Assembly: GCF_900116705.1 (NCBI RefSeq)
Contig: NZ_FPBP01000008.1
Coordinates: 124,001 to 188,000, forward strand
Direction of reading: 5' to 3'
Length of the DNA: 64,000 bases
Source of the DNA: Halomonas korlensis
GTDB lineage: Bacteria > Pseudomonadota > Gammaproteobacteria > Pseudomonadales > Halomonadaceae
Each line of letters begins with the position of its first letter. Position 1 is the stretch's first letter. This document shows, piece after piece, positions 44,330-53,177 of the stretch. The notes under the pieces are model-generated. The model saw nothing but the letters and a program-made list of their open reading frames with translations. It searched no databases and was not told the DNA's origin. The translations under genes and the position numbers were made by a program.

Positions 44330-44502
44330 CGACTCACCCTCGTCAATGTTTGCCAGCCCTGCCTCCATGGTAATCCAGAGTGCGCCCCTTGGCGCTGTTT
44401 CCGGCGAACCCAAGTAGAAAGGATTGAGGGAATACGTTTATCCCCCCTGTGTTTTACGGCACCATTGGCCGGGCGCCGGGAAACACCGAGAGGGAACAAA
44501 AC

Positions 44503-47500
44503 ATGAGCGACATCACGCAGCTAGCCCCCCTCGAGTTTCCGCTTTACGGTAGCCGATTGATCGAGGCCAGCGCCGGCACCGGCAAGACCTTCACCATCGC
44601 CCTGCTCTACGTGCGTCTGGTACTGGGCGCACGCTCGGAGAGTGACGCGGCCGCCTTCGAGCGTCCGCTGACCCCGCCGGAAATTCTGGTGGTGACCTTT
44701 ACCAACGCCGCCACCCAGGAACTGCGCGAGCGTATCCGCACGCGGCTGGTCGAGGCCGCCGAGGTCTTTCTACAAGCGCCCGAAGCCGCGCTCAATCAGT
44801 CGCCCGAAGCCGCGCCGAACCCAGCCGGAGACCCTTTACTCGTTCAACTACGCGACGACTACCCCGAGGCCAGTTGGCCGGCCTGCGCGCGGCGCCTGCA
44901 GCTCGCTGCCGAATGGATGGACGAGGCCGCGGTGTCGACCATTCACAGCTGGTGCTACCGCATGCTGCGCGAGCACGCCTTCGACAGCGGCAGCCTGTTC
45001 TCGCTGAATCTGGAGAACGACCAGACCGAGCTGGAACTCGAGGTGGTACGCGACTACTGGCGCAGCTTCTACTACCCGCTCGGCGACGACGCGCTGGCCG
45101 GCGTGGTGCGCCACTGGGATTCGCCCGAAGCGCTGCATCAGGCGGTGCGCGACCTGATGCCCGAATGTGCGGCACTCGACAAGGGCGCCTCACCCCCTGG
45201 CGAGACCGTGGCCTGGGCCCAGCAGGAAACCGCCCAGCGCCTGACCGAACTCAAGGCGCCCTGGGCGAAATGGGTCGACGAGTGCGAGGCGCTATTCGAG
45301 GACGCCGCCAAACTGAAAGCCTTCAAGGGTCAGAGCTTCAACGCCAGGAGCCGCGCCAACTGGCTGGGCGCGCTGCGCGAGTGGTGCCAAAGCGTCGCCA
45401 CCTGGCCCGGCCTGACGCCCGCCGCCTGGAAGCGCCTGACGCCGCAGGGCATGGCCGAGATCTGGCTCAAGGGCGAGCCACCGACTCACCCCGCGCTGGC
45501 CGCGCTGGAACGCCTGCAAGACGAACTCAACGCCCTGCCCGACCCGCATGCCGACCTGCTCACCCACGCCGTGCACTGGTGCCGCGAGCGGCTCGACCAC
45601 GAGCAGGAGCGCCGCGCCGAGATGGGCCCCAACGAGCTGTTGACCCAGCTCGACCGCGCGCTGGCCGGCGCCAACTGCGAGGCGCTGGGCGCGCAGATCC
45701 GCCGCCAGTTCCCGGTGGCGCTGGTCGACGAGTTCCAGGACACCGACCCGGTGCAGTACCGCATCTTCGACTGCGTCTACCGCATCCGCGAGAACCGCCG
45801 CGAGTGCGGGGTGTTCCTGATCGGCGATCCCAAGCAGGCGATCTACGCCTTCCGCGGCGCCGACATCTACACCTATCTGCGCGCGCGCCGCGACACCGAG
45901 GGCCGCCACGTCACCCTGGGTACCAACTTCCGCTCCTGCAGCGAGATGGTCGAGGCGGTCAATCGCTGCTTCGCGCATGCCGAGGCGCACCCGCCCGGCG
46001 CCTTCCTGTTCAAGGAGCCCGAGGGCAAGAACCCGGTGCCCTTCGTCGGCGTCGAGGCCAAGGGGCGTAAGGATACGCTGACCGTGGACGGCCAGCCCCA
46101 GCCGGCCATGACGCTGTGGCAACTCGATGTCGATGAACCGCTCTCCAAGACCGCCTACCACCAGGAGATGGCCGAGCGCTGCGCCTCGTACATGGTCGAG
46201 CTGCTCGAACAGGGTCAACGCGGCCGTGCGGGGTTTAGTAGCGACGACGCCTTCAAGGCGCTCAAGCCCTCCGACATGGCGGTGCTGGTCAACGGCCTGG
46301 GCGAAGCCAAGGCGATACGCCAGGCGCTGGCGCGGCGCGGGGTCAAGAGCGTCTATCTCTCTGACAAGGACAAGGTGTTCGCCTCGCCCATGGCCTCGCA
46401 GCTGGAAGCCTGGCTGCACGCCTGCGCCGAGCCCGACGAGGCGCGCAAGCTGCACACCGCGCTGGCCATGCCCGCGCTGGGGCTGGATATCGCCACGCTC
46501 TCGGCTTTGAACGAAGATGAGCTCGTCTGGGAAGGCCGGGTCATGCAGTTCCGCGACTACCATCGCCTGTGGCAGACCCAGGGCGTGTTGCCATTGGTGC
46601 GGCGACTGATTAACGACTTCGGCATCGCCACGCGGCTACTCGAGGGCGGGCCGGCCAGTGAAGGCGAGCGCTGGCTCACCGACCTGCTGCACCTCGGCGA
46701 ACTGCTGCAGCACGCCAGCCAGGAACTCGACGGCGAACACGCGCTGATCCGCTTTCTGGCCGAGTCCATCGCCCACCCCGAGGGCCAGGGCGACGCCCAC
46801 CGCCTGCGCCTGGAGAGCGACGCCGACCTGGTGCAGGTGATCACCATCCACAAGTCCAAGGGGCTCGAGTACCCGCTGGTGTTCCTGCCGTTCATCTGCG
46901 GCCATCGTCCGACCAGGAAGGACGACTCACCGCTGCGCTGGCACGACGCCAAGGGGCGGCTGCGTATCAGCCTGAAGGCCGACGACGAGCGGCTGGCCAT
47001 TGTCGACCGCGAGCGCCTGGGCGAGGACCTGCGCAAGCTCTACGTCGCCCTGACCCGCGCGCGCCACGCCACCTGGCTAGGCATGGCGCCGCTCAAGGGC
47101 CTGGAAGGCGGCGCCATCGGCCAGCTGCTCAGCGACGGCGCCGCGATCGAACCCAACGACTTCGGCAAGGCCCTCGGCCGGCTCAAGGGGCACGGAGGCG
47201 ACGCCTGCCCGAGCATCCATATCGAGCCCGCGCCGCCGGCGCATGCCCGGGTCGTCGACCTGAGCCGCGACGAGCGCCCCCTTGGAGCGGCACGCATGCC
47301 CAAGCGTCCCGCCCGTGAGCACTGGTGGATCGCCAGCTACTCGGCGCTGCGTGTTTCCGCCGACGGCGCGCCGCTGGGCGTCGTTCCACCCCTTCACTCG
47401 GCAAGCGGTGACTCACCTGAGGCACCCGACAACAGCCCCGCCGAGAACGCTGCATTGCCTGAACCGGCCACCGCGCGGGAGGCCACCGCGCTGGAAGTGA

Positions 47501-48330
47501 TCGAAGAGCCCCGCGACAGCGGCAGCAGCGAACCCACCGCCAACCTGCACCGCTTTCCAAGAGGCCCCGGCCCCGGCACTTTCTTGCACGGCATTCTCGA
47601 ATGGGCCGGCGAGCAGGGTTTCGCCCGCGTGGCCGCCGACCCCGCCGCCCGGGAGGACGCCCTGGCGCGGCGCCTGAACCTGCGCGGCTGGTCGCACTGG
47701 CTGTCCACCCTGCACGACTGGTTCGGCGAACTGCTCAGCGCTCCTCTTCCCCTGCCGCTGCCCGAGGCGGGCACGCCGTGCCGGCTGGCATCGCTTGCCA
47801 CCTACCAGGTCGAGATGGAATTCTGGTTCGCCGCCCACCGCGTCGATACCCGCCGGCTGGACGCTCTCGTCAGCGCTTACACCCTCCGCGACGCCTACTC
47901 CAGCAACCACGCCAGCACCCCGCGCGCGCCGTTGGACGCCGATACGCTCAACGGCATGCTCAAGGGCTTTATCGATCTGGTGTTCGAGTGCGAAGGGCGC
48001 TATTACGTCGCCGACTGGAAGTCCAACCACCTCGGCCCGGATGATACCGCCTACAGCCCGGAGGCGATGCGCCTGGCGATGGCCGAGAAGCGCTACGACC
48101 TGCAGTTCGCGCTCTACCTGCTCGCCCTGCATCGGCTGCTCAAGTCGCGCCTGCCGGATTACGACTACGACCGGCATATCGGCGGCTCGCTGACGGTGTT
48201 CCTGCGTGGCGCGAATGCCGGGAGCCGCGGCGTGCATGCCGAGCGTCCGCCCCGCGAGCTGATCGAAGCGATGGACGCGCTGTTTCGCGGCGAGACAACG
48301 CCCACGCGCGCTACGGAGGCCCCGGCATGA
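44503..48330 (+). CDS. recB: Exodeoxyribonuclease V subunit beta (RecB)
   Basis: 1275 residues from ATG at 44503 (GAGAGGGA upstream). The SF1 helicase core has Walker A LIEASAGTGKTFTIALLY, Walker B VDEFQDTDPVQYRIFD, and motif VI LRKLYVALTRARHATW. The C-terminal nuclease domain has FIDLVFECEGRYYVADWKSN, the aspartate and lysine ligands of the single nuclease site. It drives 3'-5' unwinding and degrades DNA before Chi. The recD start overlaps its stop by 4 bases; recC is 6.5 kb upstream. Confidence 0.95.
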   Translation: MSDITQLAPLEFPLYGSRLIEASAGTGKTFTIALLYVRLVLGARSESDAAAFERPLTPPEILVVTFTNAATQELRERIRTRLVEAAEVFLQAPEAALNQSPEAAPNPAGDPLLVQLRDDYPEASWPACARRLQLAAEWMDEAAVSTIHSWCYRMLREHAFDSGSLFSLNLENDQTELELEVVRDYWRSFYYPLGDDALAGVVRHWDSPEALHQAVRDLMPECAALDKGASPPGETVAWAQQETAQRLTELKAPWAKWVDECEALFEDAAKLKAFKGQSFNARSRANWLGALREWCQSVATWPGLTPAAWKRLTPQGMAEIWLKGEPPTHPALAALERLQDELNALPDPHADLLTHAVHWCRERLDHEQERRAEMGPNELLTQLDRALAGANCEALGAQIRRQFPVALVDEFQDTDPVQYRIFDCVYRIRENRRECGVFLIGDPKQAIYAFRGADIYTYLRARRDTEGRHVTLGTNFRSCSEMVEAVNRCFAHAEAHPPGAFLFKEPEGKNPVPFVGVEAKGRKDTLTVDGQPQPAMTLWQLDVDEPLSKTAYHQEMAERCASYMVELLEQGQRGRAGFSSDDAFKALKPSDMAVLVNGLGEAKAIRQALARRGVKSVYLSDKDKVFASPMASQLEAWLHACAEPDEARKLHTALAMPALGLDIATLSALNEDELVWEGRVMQFRDYHRLWQTQGVLPLVRRLINDFGIATRLLEGGPASEGERWLTDLLHLGELLQHASQELDGEHALIRFLAESIAHPEGQGDAHRLRLESDADLVQVITIHKSKGLEYPLVFLPFICGHRPTRKDDSPLRWHDAKGRLRISLKADDERLAIVDRERLGEDLRKLYVALTRARHATWLGMAPLKGLEGGAIGQLLSDGAAIEPNDFGKALGRLKGHGGDACPSIHIEPAPPAHARVVDLSRDERPLGAARMPKRPAREHWWIASYSALRVSADGAPLGVVPPLHSASGDSPEAPDNSPAENAALPEPATAREATALEVIEEPRDSGSSEPTANLHRFPRGPGPGTFLHGILEWAGEQGFARVAADPAAREDALARRLNLRGWSHWLSTLHDWFGELLSAPLPLPLPEAGTPCRLASLATYQVEMEFWFAAHRVDTRRLDALVSAYTLRDAYSSNHASTPRAPLDADTLNGMLKGFIDLVFECEGRYYVADWKSNHLGPDDTAYSPEAMRLAMAEKRYDLQFALYLLALHRLLKSRLPDYDYDRHIGGSLTVFLRGANAGSRGVHAERPPRELIEAMDALFRGETTPTRATEAPA

Positions 48331-50573
48331 ACGACATCAAGGACCTCTTCGACGATCTGCCCGAGCCCTTCGAACCCCGACCTTCGGAACAAGAGCCGTT
48401 GGAACCCCACCCGGCGCTTCAGGACATCGACGCGCTGATCGCCCTGCTCGACCGCTGGGTGGCGCGCGGCTGGCTGCGTGCGCTGGACCGCGCGCTCGTG
48501 GTGTTCCTGCATCGCGAAGTCAACGACGGTTCGCCGCTGCTGCTGCTCGCCGCTGCGCTGGCCAGCCACCAGCTCGGTCGCGGCCACGTGTGCCTGGATC
48601 TTGCCCAGACCCTGGCCGCGCCCAACCTGGCGCTTTCGCTGCCGCCGGAAGGCGACGACCTCAGCGATCCGCCGCCGCTGCCTAGCCAGGTACTGGAAGG
48701 GCTGGAACTCGAATACTGGTGCGCCGCGCTCGACCACCCGCTGCTGATTGCCGACGGCCACGACCACCAGGCCGGCAGCACGCCGCTGGTCAGGCTGACA
48801 GGCCTTGGAAGCGCTCGGCTCTACCTGCGCCGCTACTGGCAGTACGAGCAGGACATTCGCGCCCGCATCGCCGCCCGGCTGGATGACGGTTCCTACGATA
48901 GGAACCCTGCCAGTAGCAACCCGGCGTCGCTGGCCGCCGCGCTGGACACCCTCTTCCCCACCACCGTGGAACTCGACTGGCAGAAGGCCGCCTGCGCGCT
49001 GGCCGCCCGCTCGCCCTTCGCGGTGATCACCGGCGGCCCCGGTACCGGCAAGACCACCACCGTGGTCAAGCTGCTCGCCCTGCTGCAGTCGCAGCAGCTC
49101 GCCCAGGCCGACCGAGCGCTGCGCATCCGCCTGGCCGCACCCACCGGCAAGGCCGCCGCGCGGCTCAACGAATCGATCGCCGGGCAGGTCGCGGGCCTGG
49201 CACTGGCCGGCCTGAGCGACGAGCCCGAGGCGCTGCGCGGCGTTATCCCTCGGGAAGTGACGACCCTGCACCGCCTGCTCGGCTCGCGGCCAGATACCCG
49301 CCACTTTCGCCACCACGCCGGTAACCCGCTGGCGCTCGACGTGCTGGTGATCGACGAAGCCTCGATGGTCGATATCGAGATGATGGCCGCCGTGCTCGGC
49401 GCCCTACCGCCGCGGGCGCGGCTGATCCTGCTCGGCGACAAGGACCAGCTCGCCTCGGTGGAGGCCGGCGCGGTGCTCGGCGACCTGTGCCAGCGCGCCG
49501 AGGGTGGCCACTACCATCACGCGACCTGCCAATGGCTGGAGCAGGCGACCGGCACGGTGGTTCCTGATCAGTACCAAAACACGGGCGGCCAGCCGCTCGA
49601 CCAGGCCATCGCCATGCTGCGCGTCAGCCACCGCTTCGATGCGGCCAGCGGCATCGGCCAACTCGCCCAGGCCGTCAACCGGCCACCGAGCAGCGACCAC
49701 CCGCCACAAGAGAAGAAATACGCCATCCGCGAAGTGTTCGGCCCCGCAGCGAACCCACGTTACGCCGATATCGCCCGCCTGCCGCTGGCGGACGCCGACG
49801 ACCCCACCTTCGAGCGGCTGGTGGTCGACGGCCACCCGGCAGGCTTCAAGCACCGAGGCATCGGTCGGCAACACCGCGGCAACGACCTCGCCCCGCCCAC
49901 CGGCTATCGCCACTATCTCGACGTGTTGCATCGCCAGAGGCCGGACAAACGCGCCCTGGGCGAGGCGTCGTTCGACGAAGTGAAAGTGCGCCATGACGAC
50001 TGGGCGCTGGCGGTGCTCGACGCGCATAACCGCTTTCAATTGCTGTGCGCGCTGCGCAAGGGCCCGTGGGGCGTGGAAGGCCTGAACCTGCGCATCGGCA
50101 AGGCGCTGCGGCGCGAGAGGCTGATTAGCGCCAGCGACAGGGAACTCGAACGCGGCTGGTATATCGGCCGCCCGGTGCTCGTCACCCGCAACGACTACGG
50201 CCTCGGCCTGATGAATGGCGACATCGGCATCACCCTCGCCCTGCCGCACCCGGAAGACCCGAGCAGAAGCGTGTTGCGCGTTGCCTTCCCCACGGCGAAC
50301 GCCGACAAACCCATCAAGTGGGCACTGCCCAGCCGCCTGCAAGCGGTGGATACCGTGTTCGCCATGACGGTGCACAAGTCGCAAGGCTCAGAATTCACCC
50401 ATACTGCGCTGGTGCTGCCCGACGCGCCCAATCCGATCCTGACACGGGAGCTTGTCTATACCGGCATCACCCGCGCCAAGCATTGGTTTACCTTAGTGGA
50501 AAGCGGGCGTGGGATATTGGATGAGGCGGTGACCAGGCAAGTCGTACGCGTGAGTGGGCTGGGATTGTCATAA
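48327..50573 (+). CDS. recD: Exodeoxyribonuclease V subunit alpha (RecD)
   Basis: 748 residues, longer than E. coli RecD (608). Walker A is VITGGPGTGKTTTVVKL, Walker B is VLVIDEASMVDIEMM, and the C-terminal motif is ELVYTGITRAKHWF. It is the fast 5'-3' helicase of RecBCD. The extra length lies mainly between the DEAS motif and the C-terminal helicase part (about residues 390-560), rich in His, Gln and Pro (SSDHPPQEKKYAI; FKHRGIGRQHRGNDLAP). The function of this insert is unknown. Confidence 0.94.
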   Translation: MNDIKDLFDDLPEPFEPRPSEQEPLEPHPALQDIDALIALLDRWVARGWLRALDRALVVFLHREVNDGSPLLLLAAALASHQLGRGHVCLDLAQTLAAPNLALSLPPEGDDLSDPPPLPSQVLEGLELEYWCAALDHPLLIADGHDHQAGSTPLVRLTGLGSARLYLRRYWQYEQDIRARIAARLDDGSYDRNPASSNPASLAAALDTLFPTTVELDWQKAACALAARSPFAVITGGPGTGKTTTVVKLLALLQSQQLAQADRALRIRLAAPTGKAAARLNESIAGQVAGLALAGLSDEPEALRGVIPREVTTLHRLLGSRPDTRHFRHHAGNPLALDVLVIDEASMVDIEMMAAVLGALPPRARLILLGDKDQLASVEAGAVLGDLCQRAEGGHYHHATCQWLEQATGTVVPDQYQNTGGQPLDQAIAMLRVSHRFDAASGIGQLAQAVNRPPSSDHPPQEKKYAIREVFGPAANPRYADIARLPLADADDPTFERLVVDGHPAGFKHRGIGRQHRGNDLAPPTGYRHYLDVLHRQRPDKRALGEASFDEVKVRHDDWALAVLDAHNRFQLLCALRKGPWGVEGLNLRIGKALRRERLISASDRELERGWYIGRPVLVTRNDYGLGLMNGDIGITLALPHPEDPSRSVLRVAFPTANADKPIKWALPSRLQAVDTVFAMTVHKSQGSEFTHTALVLPDAPNPILTRELVYTGITRAKHWFTLVESGRGILDEAVTRQVVRVSGLGLS

Positions 50574-50640
50574 ACTGGCCTCACACCCAATCGTTTATAT
50601 CGCTCGATCAGGCAGAAAGCGCTCAGACCTTGGAGGCCCC

Positions 50641-50913
50641 ATGCTATGGATGTTGGCGTTACTGAGCTTGTTTCTGGTGGTTTATGCCCATTACCGACTG
50701 CCGCAGCACGCAGCGAAAAAAAGCACGCTCTGGCCCACCCGCATATTCCTTGTTTTTCTCGGGCTGGGCGTCGGCTGGGCGCTCAGCGCTCGCTACTTCC
50801 CGATGCTGGAGGGCGGCGACAAGCTGGCGATGTTCTTGCTCGGCTTTGGAATCGCGCATTTCCCCTCGGCCTGCGTGCTCTTTCTCAAGCATTGGCGCGA
50901 TAAACCGACATGA
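50641..50913 (+). CDS. Small membrane protein, unknown function
   Basis: 90 residues from ATG at 50641, with GGAGG 5 bases upstream. Two or three hydrophobic helices (LALLSLFLVVYAHY, RIFLVFLGLGVGWALSA, FLLGFGIAHFPSACVLFL) and a basic end. I do not recognise a family. It follows recD by 67 bases in the same direction. Confidence 0.7.
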   Translation: MLWMLALLSLFLVVYAHYRLPQHAAKKSTLWPTRIFLVFLGLGVGWALSARYFPMLEGGDKLAMFLLGFGIAHFPSACVLFLKHWRDKPT

Positions 50914-51279
50914 CACTTTCCCTGAACGGGGCAAGCCTCGTTGTGAAACCGTGAATCGTGAAGTGATAAGGATGAGTGGATCAGAGCCAGGTTAAGAAAA
51001 GCTGCCCCTGTAAGTAAGTAGTGGTGGCAGATCTCGGCCAAAAGCGGTCTTTCAGTTGATTCTTTTTTAACCCCGCTCAGCACATGAAACCTCGGATCCC
51101 ACCTTAGCGTCAGCTCTGGCGGAAAGATCAAAAACTGAGAGGGCGACCACTCTGCTCATCTCATTTACGTCAATTCTAGCGGGATACCGTCGGGGGTGAT
51201 CCGGCGCCCAAATGCCGCCTTCCATCAGCGGTGCCACGAAGGCGGCAGTGAGGGGGCCGCGTCGAACAGGTCGATGGCG
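50914..51279. other. Non-coding stretch at the left edge of the crtWZ island
   Basis: About 370 bases with no gene. The minus strand near 51170-51270 has short coding-like scraps (FGRRITPDGIPLELT before a stop) that I cannot assign. This is probably debris of the recombination that brought in the island. Confidence 0.45.
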
Positions 51280-51441
51280 TTACGCGATGTGTTGGTCCGT
51301 GGTTGTTACCGTGCCGTAAGCGAATGCCAAGGCTGCCATCATCGCGGCGTGGACCTGAAATGCCGGCACTGTTATGCCATCGAATTCAAGATTTTGCGTG
51401 GCGCAGGCATCGTGGACGATCGTCGTCTTGTAAGCGGTCAT
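51280..51441 (-). pseudogene. C-terminal fragment of an isochorismatase-like cysteine hydrolase
   Basis: The frame reads YKTTIVHDACATQNLEFDGI and VHAAMMAALAFAYGTV before the stop. This matches the last third of cysteine hydrolases of the isochorismatase family (VxxDACAT ... VHAAFMAALA). The catalytic front part is absent; an SDR scrap lies upstream instead. Confidence 0.65.
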
Positions 51442-51459
51442 TCCAGAGCGTCTGGACTT

Positions 51460-51564
51460 ACCCTTCGATGTCTGGCCTGAGCGGGTCGTCAGCACCACCC
51501 GGTAGCCCGCTCGGGATGCGTGGCGTGCGGTTTCGGCGCCGATGCCGCTGGATGCGCCGCCATG
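51460..51564 (-). pseudogene. N-terminal fragment of a short-chain dehydrogenase
   Basis: GASSGIGAETARHASRAGYR and VVLTTRS are the cofactor-binding start of an SDR (TGxxxGIG type). Nothing else of that gene remains. One edge touches the crtB fragment, the other the cysteine hydrolase fragment. Confidence 0.65.
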
Positions 51565-51894
51565 GGCCGCTGCTATCTGCCGGAAGACTGGTTGCTGGAG
51601 GCCGGCGTGGGCCCCAATGACCTGCGCAACCCCGCCAACCGCGCCGGACTGGCCCGGGTCGCCCGCCGCATGGTGGAAGAAGCGGAACCCTATTACGACT
51701 CCGCCGTCGCCGACATCGGCCGGGGTGTGCACAAGCTCGGTTCCGCCGCTTGGGACAGCCGGGTATCCACCTCGCGCTGGCGCAAGGTCCGCCTGTTACT
51801 GCGCGCAAGCGTCCTTGCGCTGCTGGCGCGCACCGTCGGCCGCTGGCGCGAGCCGCCGCCGCGGCAGGGGTTGTGGACGCGCTCAAGGCGTTGA
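51556..51894 (+). pseudogene. crtB: C-terminal fragment of a second phytoene synthase
   Basis: MGRCYLPEDWLLEAGVGPND, VEEAEPYYDSAVADIG and AAWDSRVSTSRWRKVRLLL match the end of CrtB. The N-terminal two thirds, with both Asp motifs, are missing. A stretch of about two dozen residues between YYDSA and AWDSR is also lost. It is not a copy of the resident crtB, so it probably belonged to the donor carotenoid cluster. Confidence 0.75.
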
Positions 51895-51920
51895 ACTGGT
51901 CCTACGACTCTAACGCCATC

Positions 51921-52658
51921 CTATGCTTCAGTCCGCCCCTGAACCCGCGGAAGCTGCCACCACGGCACGCCGGGGTGCAGATGGTGGGCGTGGTGATAGC
52001 CGAAGTGAAAGCAGCTCAGCAGCGACAGCAGCCAGGAGTAACCGCTACTGCGGCTATGGTGCCGGTCCGCAAACGGCGTTGCTTCGTGGCGGTGGGGGCG
52101 GTAGGTGCCGAAGTAGAACAGCTGCATGGACGACAGCAGGGCGGGGAGTGCAATAAACAGCAGGGCATTGGCCGGGGGCACACCCAGTATCAGCACGTAA
52201 GACCCCATGACCGTGCCGAAAAACACCGGTTGACGCCAGCCGGCGTAGCGCCGCATGAAATGCACATACCATGGCAGGAACGCGGTGGGGTGGGCCGCGT
52301 CAAAGTCCGGATCATCCGCTGTGCCCACGTAGCGATGGTGATCGAAATGGGCGGCCCGCAGTTCTTGCCAGGGAAAGGCGGCATAGAGCCACAGACACAG
52401 GGCGCCGAGTCGCCGGTTAAGGCGGGGATTGCCGGGGGCCAGGGAGCCGTGCATACAGTCGTGAGCGACAATGAACAGCCCCACGTAAAGCCAGCACTGT
52501 ACGGCGATAACGACGGGTGCGAGCACCAGGCCGTAACCCTGTAAAGGCAGCTGGAAAACCGCCAGCACATGCACCACCGCCCAGCTGCCCAGAACCAGCA
52601 ACGCCAGCAGAACGCCGGTGCCGGCTCCTGCGTTCATGACCCGGCCGCCGTCAGTCAT
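51921..52658 (-). CDS. crtW: Beta-carotene ketolase CrtW
   Basis: 245 residues from ATG 52658, which overlaps the crtZ stop (ATGA). It is a membrane di-iron desaturase-fold enzyme with the CrtW histidine clusters FIVAHDCMHGSLAP, AAHFDHHRYVGTADDPDFD, FGTYRPHRHE and FHFGYHHAHHLHPGVPWWQL. It adds 4-keto groups to beta-ionone rings, making canthaxanthin from beta-carotene or, with CrtZ, astaxanthin. Last gene of the operon ATPase-permease-crtZ-crtW. A longer start at 52667 is possible. Confidence 0.93.
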   Translation of the reverse strand: MTDGGRVMNAGAGTGVLLALLVLGSWAVVHVLAVFQLPLQGYGLVLAPVVIAVQCWLYVGLFIVAHDCMHGSLAPGNPRLNRRLGALCLWLYAAFPWQELRAAHFDHHRYVGTADDPDFDAAHPTAFLPWYVHFMRRYAGWRQPVFFGTVMGSYVLILGVPPANALLFIALPALLSSMQLFYFGTYRPHRHEATPFADRHHSRSSGYSWLLSLLSCFHFGYHHAHHLHPGVPWWQLPRVQGRTEA

Positions 52659-53161
52659 CCCGGCCATTGCTCCGAAACCCTGGCGCGCCCGCTGCGTATA
52701 TTTTCCTTCAACTGCGCGCGTATGGTCTGAATGGGCGGTGCGATGAGAAAACCGAAGGACACGCAGCCTTCGCGTCCGTGCACGGCGTGATGCATGCGAT
52801 GGGCCTGGTACAGGCGCTTCAGGTAACCCTTGCGGGGGATGTAACGAAACGGCCAGCGCTTGTGCACCATGCCATCGTGAACGATGAAGTAAAGCACGCC
52901 ATACACGGTGGCGCCCATACCGATCCAGTAGGTGGGGCCATGGTCCGCGGCGCCATGCACGATGAAGCCGATAGCGATGCCGGCGAACACCAGCGCGTAC
53001 CGATCATTTTTCTCCAGCAGGCCGCGGCCAGGCTCATGATGGGAGCGGTGCCAGCCCCAACCCCATCCGTGCATCACGTAGCGGTGCATGGCCCAGGCAA
53101 AGTATTCCATGCCGACCACGGTTACAGACAGAATGAGGGCGTTGACCAGCCAGGTGGACAT
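52655..53161 (-). CDS. crtZ: Beta-carotene hydroxylase CrtZ (complete)
   Basis: 168 residues from ATG 53161 (GGGAG upstream). All histidine motifs are present: MHRYVMHGWGWGWHRSHHEP, YFIVHDGMVHKRWPFRYIPR and AHRMHHAVHGREGCVSFGFL. It puts 3-hydroxyls on beta-rings to give zeaxanthin, or astaxanthin together with CrtW. It very likely replaces the broken resident crtZ at 44021-44239. It sits 16 bases after the ABC permease gene and overlaps crtW. Confidence 0.95.
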   Translation of the reverse strand: MSTWLVNALILSVTVVGMEYFAWAMHRYVMHGWGWGWHRSHHEPGRGLLEKNDRYALVFAGIAIGFIVHGAADHGPTYWIGMGATVYGVLYFIVHDGMVHKRWPFRYIPRKGYLKRLYQAHRMHHAVHGREGCVSFGFLIAPPIQTIRAQLKENIRSGRARVSEQWPG

Positions 53162-53177
53162 GTTTTGATCTCCCGTA

